Assembly: GCF_004886325.1 (NCBI RefSeq)
Contig: NZ_QXFN01000004.1
Coordinates: forward strand, 248,001 to 312,000
Source of the DNA: Cellulomonas telluris
GTDB lineage: Bacteria > Actinomycetota > Actinomycetes > Actinomycetales > Cellulomonadaceae
Direction: 5' to 3'
DNA: 64,000 nucleotides
The notes beneath the pieces were generated by a model. That model saw only the letters and a list, made by a program, of their open reading frames with translations. It had not been told where the DNA came from and made no database searches. Below, piece after piece: positions 56,846-64,000 of the stretch (the first letter of the stretch is position 1; each line of letters starts with the position of its first letter). The translations under genes were made by a program, and so were the position numbers.

Positions 56846-56859
56846 CGGACAGGTGTCCG
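56846..56859. promoter_or_regulatory. Possible WhiA autoregulatory site
   Basis: CGGACA-GG-TGTCCG, a 6-bp inverted repeat 20 nt upstream of whiA that contains GTGTC, the complement of the WhiA core GACAC described in Streptomyces. Confidence 0.5.
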
Positions 56860-56878
56860 GCAATGGCAGGATGACGGC

Positions 56879-57859
56879 ATGGCGTTGACGGCACAGGTGA
56901 AGGACGAGCTGGCCCGCCTCAAGGTGGACAAGGTCTCGTGCCGGAAGGCGGAGATCTCGGCGACGCTCCGGTTCGCCGGCGGCCTGCACATCATCTCCGG
57001 TCGGATCGTCATCGAGGCCGAGCTCGACACCGGCATCGCCGCCCGGCGTCTGCGGCAGGCGATCGCGGAGGTGTACGGCCACGAGAGCGACATCATCGTC
57101 GTCTCCGGCGGCGGCCTGCGGCGCGGCTCCCGGTACGTCGTGCGCGTCGTCAAGGACGGGGAGTCGCTGGCACGCCAGACGGGCCTGCTCGACAACCGCG
57201 GGCGTCCGGTGCGCGGCCTGCCGCCGCAGGTGGTCTCGGCGGGGCTCGGCGAGGCGGAGGCCGCGTGGCGCGGGGCGTTCCTCGCGCACGGCTCCCTGAC
57301 GGAGCCCGGTCGGTCCTCGGCGCTCGAGGTCACCTGCCCCGGCCCGGAGGCGGCGCTCGCGCTCGTCGGCGCGGCGCGTCGGCTCGGCGTGGCCGCGAAG
57401 GCCCGGGACGTGCGCGGCGTCGACCGGGTCGTGATCCGCGACGGCGACGCGATCGGCGCGATGCTCGCCCGTCTCGGCGCGCACGACACGCTGCTGGTCT
57501 GGGAGGAGCGGCGCGTGCGCCGCGAGGTGCGTGGCACCGCCAACCGGCTGGCCAACTTCGACGACGCGAACCTGCGCCGCTCGGCGCGCGCCGCGGTCGC
57601 CGCGGGGGCCCGGGTGGAGCGCGCCTTCGAGATCCTCGGCGAGGACCTGCCCGACCACCTGCGCCAGGCGGGCGAGCTGCGGCTCGCGCACAAGGAGGCG
57701 TCGCTCGAGGAGCTGGGGCGTCTGGCCGACCCGCCGCTGACGAAGGACGCCGTCGCCGGGCGGATCCGGCGGCTGCTGGCCACCGCCGACCGTCGGGCCG
57801 CGGAGCTCGGTGTGCCGGACACCGAGGCGGGGCTCAGCCCGGACCTGCTCGACCTCTGA
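56879..57859 (+). CDS. whiA: Sporulation/cell-division regulator WhiA
   Basis: 326 residues. An N-terminal degenerate LAGLIDADG homing-endonuclease-like domain ([58 protein letters not shown]) is followed by a C-terminal helix-turn-helix ([28 protein letters not shown], about residues 270-300). In Streptomyces it activates and represses division genes with WhiB; in non-sporulating relatives it is still conserved and has a role in division. A 68-bp gap from yvcK contains a candidate self-binding site. ATG 56879. Confidence 0.96.
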   Translation: MALTAQVKDELARLKVDKVSCRKAEISATLRFAGGLHIISGRIVIEAELDTGIAARRLRQAIAEVYGHESDIIVVSGGGLRRGSRYVVRVVKDGESLARQTGLLDNRGRPVRGLPPQVVSAGLGEAEAAWRGAFLAHGSLTEPGRSSALEVTCPGPEAALALVGAARRLGVAAKARDVRGVDRVVIRDGDAIGAMLARLGAHDTLLVWEERRVRREVRGTANRLANFDDANLRRSARAAVAAGARVERAFEILGEDLPDHLRQAGELRLAHKEASLEELGRLADPPLTKDAVAGRIRRLLATADRRAAELGVPDTEAGLSPDLLDL

Positions 57860-57868
57860 GCCCGGTGC

Positions 57869-57897
57869 GGGCCGCCCGGCGGCCCCGGGTACCCGGG
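57869..57897 (+). terminator. Hairpins after whiA
   Basis: GGGCCGC-CCG-GCGGCCC (57869-57885) followed at once by the palindrome CCCGGGTACCCGGG (57884-57897); they end the uvrC-whiA cluster. Confidence 0.45.
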
Positions 57898-57950
57898 CGA
57901 TCGTCCAGCATGCGAACGGGTGGGGTGGCGGACCAACGTCATGGGCGTGA

Positions 57951-59123
<1,173 letters not shown>

Positions 59124-59149
59124 CGTCGACGCGTCCGTAGGCAGTCCAT

Positions 59150-59193
59150 GCGTCCGCGTGCGCCGAGGCCACCGGCCCGGCGCACGCGGACGC
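59150..59193 (+). terminator. Hairpin between gap and pgk
   Basis: Perfect 15-bp stem GCGTCCGCGTGCGCC / GGCGCACGCGGACGC with a 14-nt loop, 26 nt after gap. It may act as a partial terminator or as an mRNA-processing or stabilising structure, leaving gap more expressed than pgk-tpiA. Confidence 0.65.
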
Positions 59194-59288
59194 TGCCGTG
59201 TCCGGGGCCGTACGCCCCGAGCCCCCGGCGCCGCCGGGGCCGTGCACCTGGCCGCCGGCACCGCCCGGCGGCAGCGAGGTAGGAGACC

Positions 59289-60488
59289 ATGAAGACCATC
59301 GACGACCTGGGCGACCTGCGCGGCAAGCGCGTGCTCGTCCGCTCCGACTTCAACGTGCCGCTCGACGGCACGACCATCACCGACGACGGCCGCATCCGCG
59401 CCGCGCTCCCGACGCTGCAGGCGCTGCTCGGCAAGGGCGCGCGCGTCGTCGTCGTGGCCCACCTGGGCCGCCCGAAGGGCGCGCCGGAGGCCAAGTACTC
59501 GCTCGCGCCCGTCGCGGAGCGCCTCGGCGAGCTGCTCGGCCAGCCGGTGGCCCTCGCCGACGACCTCGTGGGGGAGTCCGCGAAGGCGACCGTCGCCGGC
59601 CTCGAGGACGGGCAGCTCGCCCTGCTCGAGAACGTGCGCTTCGACGCCCGCGAGACGTCCAAGGACGAGGCCGAGCGCGGTGCGCTGGCCGACGAGCTCG
59701 CGTCCCTCGTGGACGCCTACGTGTCCGACGGCTTCGGCGTCGTGCACCGCAAGCAGGCGTCGGTCTACGACGTCGCGCAGCGCCTCCCGCACGCGGTCGG
59801 CCAGCTCGTCCTCAAGGAGGTCGAGTCGCTGCGCAAGGCCACGGAGGACCCGGCGCGGCCGTACGTCGTCGTGCTCGGTGGCTCGAAGGTCTCCGACAAG
59901 CTCGGCGTCATCGAGAACCTCATCGGCAAGGCCGACCGCCTGCTCATCGGCGGCGGCATGCTGTTCACGTTCCTCGCGGCGCAGGGCCACGCGGTGGGCA
60001 AGAGCCTGCTCGAGGAGGACCAGATCGAGACCGTGAAGGGCTACCTCGCCACGGCCGCCGAGCGCGGCGTCGAGATCGTCCTGCCGGTCGACGTCGTGGT
60101 CGCGCCCGAGTTCAAGGCCGACGCCCCGGCGACGGTCGTCGACGTCGACGCGATCCCCGAGGACCAGATGGGCCTCGACATCGGCCCGCGCTCCGCGGAG
60201 CTGTTCGCGTCGAAGATCGTGGACGCGAAGACGGTCGTCTGGAACGGCCCGGCGGGCGTGTTCGAGTTCGAGGCGTTCGCGGCCGGCACGCGTGCGGTCG
60301 CGCAGGCGCTCGTGGACGCGGGCCGGGCCGGCGGCTTCACGATCGTCGGCGGCGGCGACTCGGCGGCCGCCGTGCGCACGCTCGGGTTCGACGAGGCCGA
60401 CTTCGGCCACATCTCCACCGGCGGCGGCGCGTCGCTGGAGTTCCTCGAGGGCAAGACCCTCCCGGGCATCGCAGTGCTGGAGGACTGA
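59289..60488 (+). CDS. pgk: Phosphoglycerate kinase
   Basis: 399 residues; makes ATP from 1,3-bisphosphoglycerate. [20 protein letters not shown] is the substrate-binding N-terminus, [10 protein letters not shown] and [11 protein letters not shown] follow, then [16 protein letters not shown], and the C-terminal nucleotide loop [12 protein letters not shown] with [25 protein letters not shown] 59289 with GGAGA upstream. tpiA starts 2 nt after the stop. Confidence 0.97.
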   Translation: MKTIDDLGDLRGKRVLVRSDFNVPLDGTTITDDGRIRAALPTLQALLGKGARVVVVAHLGRPKGAPEAKYSLAPVAERLGELLGQPVALADDLVGESAKATVAGLEDGQLALLENVRFDARETSKDEAERGALADELASLVDAYVSDGFGVVHRKQASVYDVAQRLPHAVGQLVLKEVESLRKATEDPARPYVVVLGGSKVSDKLGVIENLIGKADRLLIGGGMLFTFLAAQGHAVGKSLLEEDQIETVKGYLATAAERGVEIVLPVDVVVAPEFKADAPATVVDVDAIPEDQMGLDIGPRSAELFASKIVDAKTVVWNGPAGVFEFEAFAAGTRAVAQALVDAGRAGGFTIVGGGDSAAAVRTLGFDEADFGHISTGGGASLEFLEGKTLPGIAVLED

Positions 60489-60490
60489 CC

Positions 60491-61285
60491 GTGGCGCAGA
60501 GCCGTACCCCGCTCATGGCGGGCAACTGGAAGATGAACCTGGACCACCACCAGGCGACGCACACGCTGCAGAAGCTGGCGTGGACGCTCAAGGACGCGAA
60601 GCACGACTTCGGGTCCGTGGAGGTCGCGATCCTGCCGCCGTTCACCGACCTGCGCAGCGTGCAGACGCTGGTCGACGCGGACAAGCTCGAGATCGTCTAC
60701 GGCGCGCAGGACGTGTCGGCGCACGAGTCCGGCGCGTACACGGGGGAGATCTCCCCGCTGTTCCTCAGCAAGCTCGGCTGCACGTACGTGGCCGTCGGGC
60801 ACTCGGAGCGCCGGCAGTACCACCACGAGGACGACGCCCTGGTCAACGCCAAGGTGAGGTCCGCGCTCGGGGCGGGCCTCGTGCCGATCCTGTGCGTCGG
60901 CGAGCCGCTCGAGGTCCGCAAGGCCGGCGAGCACGTCCCGCACACGCTCGCGCAGGTCGACGGCGCGCTCGAGGGCCTGACCGCCGAGCAGGTGGCCGGG
61001 CTGGTCATCGCCTACGAGCCCGTCTGGGCGATCGGCACGGGCGAGACGGCGACTCCGGAGGACGCGCAGGAGCTGTGCGGCGCCATCCGCGGCCGCGTCG
61101 CGGAGCTGTACGACCAGGCGACCGCGGACGCGGTGCGGGTGCTGTACGGCGGCTCGGTGAAGTCGTCCAACGTCGCGTCGATCATGACGAAGCCCGACGT
61201 CGACGGCGCCCTCGTGGGCGGGGCGAGCCTCGACCCCGAGGAGTTCGCGAAGATCGTCCGGTACCAGTCGCACCAGGTCGGCTGA
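60491..61285 (+). CDS. tpiA: Triosephosphate isomerase
   Basis: 264 residues; interconverts dihydroxyacetone phosphate and glyceraldehyde 3-phosphate. All catalytic parts are visible: Lys in [10 protein letters not shown], His in [10 protein letters not shown], Glu in [19 protein letters not shown] with the flexible loop, and the phosphate loop [13 protein letters not shown] 60491 begins 2 nt after pgk, so coupling is likely. Confidence 0.97.
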   Translation: MAQSRTPLMAGNWKMNLDHHQATHTLQKLAWTLKDAKHDFGSVEVAILPPFTDLRSVQTLVDADKLEIVYGAQDVSAHESGAYTGEISPLFLSKLGCTYVAVGHSERRQYHHEDDALVNAKVRSALGAGLVPILCVGEPLEVRKAGEHVPHTLAQVDGALEGLTAEQVAGLVIAYEPVWAIGTGETATPEDAQELCGAIRGRVAELYDQATADAVRVLYGGSVKSSNVASIMTKPDVDGALVGGASLDPEEFAKIVRYQSHQVG

Positions 61286-61325
61286 CCGCACGACCCCGGC
61301 GCGCCGCGACACGGCGCGCACCCGG

Positions 61326-61357
61326 CGCGGGGCGGTGCTGGCTCGCACCGCCCCGCG
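61326..61357 (+). terminator. Terminator of gap-pgk-tpiA
   Basis: Perfect 13-bp stem CGCGGGGCGGTGC / GCACCGCCCCGCG with a 6-nt loop. A smaller hairpin (GCGCGCCG / CGGCGCGC, 61299-61319) precedes it. Confidence 0.7.
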
Positions 61358-61362
61358 TCGCC

Positions 61363-61368
61363 TACCCT
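61363..61368 (+). promoter_or_regulatory. Putative -10 of secG-rbpA
   Basis: TACCCT directly after the tpiA terminator, 78 nt before secG. Confidence 0.4.
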
Positions 61369-61446
61369 GTACCGCGGTCTGCGCACCGTCGCCACCCGGC
61401 GGCACGCACCCGCACCACGACCACCGAGCTGAGGAAGCCCACCGAC

Positions 61447-61692
61447 GTGACTGCCCTGCGAATCTCTCTCCAGGTGCTGCTGGTGCTCACCAGCCTCCTG
61501 CTGGTCCCTCTCGTGCTGCTGCACAAGGGCAAGGGCGGCGGCCTGTCCGACATGTTCGGCGGCGGCATCACCGCCAGCGCGGGCTCGTCGGGCGTCGCCG
61601 AGCGCAACCTCAACCGCATCACGGTGTCGGTCGCCCTGGTGTGGACGGTCGTGATCGTCCTGCTCGGGCTCATCGAGAAGTTCTCGGACTGA
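61447..61692 (+). CDS. secG: Preprotein translocase subunit SecG
   Basis: 81 residues, normal size. Two transmembrane segments (LRISLQVLLVLTSLLLVPLV and ITVSVALVWTVVIVLLGLI) around the conserved cytosolic loop LLHKGKGGGLSDMFGGGITASAGSSGVAERNLNR. Accessory subunit of the SecYEG channel. GTG 61447; GAGGAAG lies about 10 nt upstream. tpiA-secG adjacency is common in actinobacteria. Confidence 0.96.
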   Translation: MTALRISLQVLLVLTSLLLVPLVLLHKGKGGGLSDMFGGGITASAGSSGVAERNLNRITVSVALVWTVVIVLLGLIEKFSD

Positions 61693-61704
61693 GAGGGATC
61701 GGAC

Positions 61705-62052
61705 ATGGCGAGCGGGAGCGCGATCAGGGGGTCGCGGGTCGGGGCCGGGCCCATGGGCGAGGCGGAACGCGGCGACGCGGCGCCCCGCATCTGGATCTCG
61801 TACTGGTGCGCGAACGGCCACGAGACCCGGCCGAGCTTCGCGGAGGAGGCGGCGGCCGAGGCGCCCGAGACCTGGGACTGCCCGCGCTGCGGCTTCCCGG
61901 CGGGGCAGGACCCGGAGAACCCGCCGTCCCCCACGAAGAACGAGCCGTACAAGACGCACCTCGCGTACGTGAAGGAGCGGCGCAGCGACGAGGACGGCGC
62001 CGCGATCCTCGACGAGGCCCTCGCCGCGCTCCGCGCCCGTCGCGGCCGCTGA
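61705..62052 (+). CDS. rbpA: RNA polymerase-binding protein RbpA
   Basis: 115 residues. Actinobacteria-specific transcription factor that binds the housekeeping sigma and RNA polymerase and stabilises open complexes. AIRGSRVGAGPMGEAERG at the N-terminus is the promoter-DNA-contacting tail and basic linker. ISYWCANGH and WDCPRCGFPAG form the core domain (zinc-type cysteines). The C-terminal sigma-interaction domain follows (KTHLAYVKERRSDEDG...LDEALAALRARRG). 12 nt after secG, probably cotranscribed. Confidence 0.97.
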   Translation: MASGSAIRGSRVGAGPMGEAERGDAAPRIWISYWCANGHETRPSFAEEAAAEAPETWDCPRCGFPAGQDPENPPSPTKNEPYKTHLAYVKERRSDEDGAAILDEALAALRARRGR

Positions 62053-62102
62053 CGCAGGTCTGCGCGGCGGGCGTCCGCTGACGCCGCGCCGACGGACGAC
62101 GC

Positions 62103-62153
62103 ACGACGCCCCGGTTCCCCCGGCTCGCAGGAGCCCGGGGACCGGGGCGTCGT
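62103..62153. terminator. Hairpin between convergent rbpA and pgl-methyltransferase genes
   Basis: Long imperfect stem: ACGACGCCCCGG pairs with CCGGGGCGTCGT, continued by GGCTC / GAGCC around a GCAG loop. Probably serves both strands. Confidence 0.65.
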
Positions 62154-62187
62154 CGCGTTCGCGGCGGCGAGGCCGAGCGTGGCGGCG

Positions 62188-63669
62188 TCAGCGCACCCGC
62201 AGCAGGGCGAAGCCGTCGTAGCCCTTGCTGCCGACGGTCTGCAGCAGCGTGGCGTCGACGCGCGGGTCCCGCGCGAGCTGCTCGACGAAGGTCCGCACCC
62301 CCTGCACCCGCTCGTCGGGGTGGTCGGCCTCGACGACGCCGCCGCGGCGGACGACGTTGTCGACCACGACGAGGGTGCCCGGTCGGCTGAGCGCGACCGC
62401 CCGGTCCGTGTAGGCCGCGAGCTGCTGCTTGTCCGCGTCGACGAAGACGAGGTCGAACGGCCCCGCGCCGTCCCGCACGAGGGCGTCGAGGCTCTCGAGG
62501 GCCGGCCCGACGCGGACGTCGACCCGGTCGCCGACGCCCGCGGCGTCGAGGGACGCGCGGGCGACGGCTGCGTGGGCCTCGCTCAGCTCGAGGGTGACGA
62601 CCGAGCCGTCGGAGGGGACGGCCTGGGCGAGCCACCACGTGCTGTAGCCGCCGAGCGTGCCGATCTCGAGGACCCGTCGCGCGTCCACGGCGCGGGCGAG
62701 GAGCTCGAGGAGACGGCCCTGGTGGGGGGAGACGGCGATGTCCGGCAGTCCCGCCTGCGCGGCGGCTGCCGCGACGGCTGCCGCCTCGTCGGGCTCCGCC
62801 ACGACGACGCGCGTGTAGTCGTCCACGCGCGCCCAGAGCTCCGCCAGGTCGGCCGAGCCGGGAGCGGTCTCGACCGGGTGCGGAGAGGCCGGTGCGGCGG
62901 CGTCCGCGGCCGGCAGGTCCTGCGCGGCCGCCACGTCGACCAGCCACAGCGTGCGCTCGGTGCCCTGCGCGCCGGCGGCGGGCGTGCCGGTGACGTCGTC
63001 GCCGGCGAGGGCGCGGGCCACCGCCGGCGCCTTCTCCGCCCCTGCGGCGACGAGCCAGACCTCGCGCGCGGACCGGATGACCGGGAAGGTCAGCGAGACG
63101 CGCTCGGGCGGGGGCTTGGGGGAGTCGTGCTCGGCCACGACGAGGTCGCGCTGCTCGTGGACGGTCTGCTTGCCGGGGAACAGGGAGGCGACGTGCCCGT
63201 CGGGGCCGACGCCGAGCAGGAGGACGTCGGGCACGGGCGCGCGCAGGCCGTCGGGGGCGTGGGCGCCGAGCTCGGCGCGGTACGCGCGCGCAGCCGCGTC
63301 GACGTCCGGGACGTCGTCGGACAGCGGCGGCACCGGGTGCACGTTCTGCGCCGGCAGCGCCTCGCCGAGGGCGTCGAGGAGGGCCTCGCGCGCCTGGGTC
63401 TCGTTGCGCTCCGGGTCGCCGTCGGGCAGGAAGCGCTCGTCGCCCCACCACAGGTGCACCTGCGACCAGTCGACGGCGTCGCGGGCGGGACTCGCGGCGA
63501 CGGCGCGCAGCGTGGCGATCCCGACGGTGCCGCCGGTGAGGACCACGTGCAGCGGGGCGCGGTGCGACTGCAGGTCGACGAGGCGGGTGAGGAGTCGCGC
63601 CGCGGTCGCCGCCGCGAGCACCTCCGCATCCGGGTGGACGACGACGTCGGGGGAGGCGTGCGTGCTCAC
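62188..63669 (-). CDS. Fusion of 6-phosphogluconolactonase and SAM-dependent O-methyltransferase
   Basis: One uninterrupted frame of 493 residues. Residues 1-250 are a complete 6-phosphogluconolactonase (pgl/devB type): VVLTGGTVGIATLRAV, WWGDERFLPDGDPERNE (76-91) and LLGVGPDGHVASLFPG (151-166). Residues about 251-275 are an Ala/Pro linker. Residues about 276-493 are a complete class I O-methyltransferase of the Methyltransf_3 type: AVSPHQGRLLELLAR, VLEIGTLGGYSTWWLA (SAM loop, about 335), FVDADK (411-414) and VVDN (437-438) as metal ligands, ending TVGSKGYDGFALLRV. GTG 63669. It follows opcA, so the lactonase belongs to the oxidative pentose phosphate set; the methyl acceptor is unknown. Confidence 0.92.
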   Translation of the reverse strand: MSTHASPDVVVHPDAEVLAAATAARLLTRLVDLQSHRAPLHVVLTGGTVGIATLRAVAASPARDAVDWSQVHLWWGDERFLPDGDPERNETQAREALLDALGEALPAQNVHPVPPLSDDVPDVDAAARAYRAELGAHAPDGLRAPVPDVLLLGVGPDGHVASLFPGKQTVHEQRDLVVAEHDSPKPPPERVSLTFPVIRSAREVWLVAAGAEKAPAVARALAGDDVTGTPAAGAQGTERTLWLVDVAAAQDLPAADAAAPASPHPVETAPGSADLAELWARVDDYTRVVVAEPDEAAAVAAAAAQAGLPDIAVSPHQGRLLELLARAVDARRVLEIGTLGGYSTWWLAQAVPSDGSVVTLELSEAHAAVARASLDAAGVGDRVDVRVGPALESLDALVRDGAGPFDLVFVDADKQQLAAYTDRAVALSRPGTLVVVDNVVRRGGVVEADHPDERVQGVRTFVEQLARDPRVDATLLQTVGSKGYDGFALLRVR

Positions 63670-63709
63670 GGTGGTCCCTTCCGGTGGTGCGGGAGCGGGT
63701 GTGCGTGCG

Positions 63710-63747
63710 CCGCGGGGCCGGACGCCGTGCGGCGTCCGGCCCCGCGG
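63710..63747 (-). terminator. Hairpin between opcA and the pgl fusion gene
   Basis: Perfect 17-bp stem CCGCGGGGCCGGACGCC, loop GTGC, GGCGTCCGGCCCCGCGG, 9 bp after the opcA stop on the minus strand. It may attenuate read-through from opcA into the fusion gene. Confidence 0.65.
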
Positions 63748-63756
63748 TCCGTCGGG

Positions 63757-64000
63757 TCAGGCCTGGATGCGGGCGAGACCCTTCTGCAGGACCTCGCCGT
63801 ACACCTCGTCGGCGTCGAGGCGGCGCAGCTCCTCGACGAGGCACTCGCGCAGCTGGCGGATCGGCAGCGCGATGCGGTGCTCGGGCTGGTCGGGCTGGCG
63901 CAGGGCGGCCGTCTTGCCGTCCGGCCGGTCGAGCACGATGTCGCCCGACTCGCGCACCAGCTTCACCTGCGTGATGGCCGGTGCGCCGGGGACGCGCTCG
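63757..64000 (-). CDS. opcA: Glucose-6-phosphate dehydrogenase assembly protein OpcA (3' part only)
   Basis: The last 80 residues or so; the gene continues beyond the window. VKLVRESGDIVLDRPDGKTAALRQP, HRIALPIRQLRECLVEELRRLDADEVYGEVL is the usual OpcA C-terminus. OpcA is needed for active G6PDH (Zwf) in cyanobacteria and actinobacteria. Placed just upstream of 6-phosphogluconolactonase, as in the common tkt-tal-zwf-opcA-pgl operon; the rest of that operon would lie to the right. Confidence 0.92.
   Translation of the reverse strand, partial: ERVPGAPAITQVKLVRESGDIVLDRPDGKTAALRQPDQPEHRIALPIRQLRECLVEELRRLDADEVYGEVLQKGLARIQA

Overview
This window is core chromosome of a very GC-rich actinobacterium. 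GTG starts are frequent, stop/start overlaps of the GTGA or ATGA type are common, and actinobacterial markers are present (WhiA, RbpA, OpcA, an ANTAR regulator of the PdtaR type). Gene order resembles Mycobacterium tuberculosis and even more the Micrococcales; my inference, from protein style only, is Cellulomonas or a close relative. I saw no IS element, prophage, plasmid function, CRISPR array or defence island.

Layout. 1-10470: trpB (5'-truncated), trpA, lgt, gltB, gltD and pyk, all on +. 10484-17854: a membrane protein and an MBL hydrolase (-), then a carbohydrate-type locus: a 2-hydroxyacid dehydrogenase and a DUF2264 protein (-), divergent from a DeoR-HTH/LacI-sensor hybrid regulator and an orphan sugar-binding lipoprotein (+). 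18123-19009: tRNA-Leu(CAA) and pdtaR. 19224-24842: a branched-chain amino acid ABC system, with the binding protein on + converging on livH-M-G-F on -. 25150-28901: GNAT, PaaI-type thioesterase and polA. 29067-37515: DUF485 protein plus ActP, a methyltransferase, and an oligopeptide ABC operon ending in a fused double ATPase. 37634-43976: pfkA, rpsA, coaE, a small unknown and uvrB. 44010-49105: VOC protein, two tandem TerC genes behind a manganese riboswitch, YciI, acyl-CoA dehydrogenase and MBL hydrolase. 49301-57859: uvrA, osmC, uvrC, rapZ, yvcK and whiA. 58119-62052: gap, pgk, tpiA, secG and rbpA. 62188-64000: a 6-phosphogluconolactonase/O-methyltransferase fusion and the 3' end of opcA (-).

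How it fits together. Much of central carbon metabolism is here (pfkA, gap, pgk, tpiA, pyk, pgl, opcA), with glutamate synthesis (gltBD) and the end of tryptophan synthesis (trpBA). All three nucleotide-excision-repair genes lie in the window. Each has a promoter matching the RecA-independent, PafBC-type DNA-damage motif known from mycobacteria; uvrA also carries a near-perfect LexA box. Many starts sit 6-8 nt after a TANNNT -10 element, so leaderless mRNAs are likely.

Most noteworthy: (1) the 6PGL-methyltransferase fusion; (2) the coordinated UvrABC damage promoters; (3) a 17-bp operator repeated at both promoters of the DUF2264 locus; (4) the yybP-ykoY riboswitch with a visible ribosome-site switch before the TerC pair; (5) a LivH permease with an added signal peptide and extracytoplasmic domain. 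None of these is proven here; each rests on sequence reading alone.
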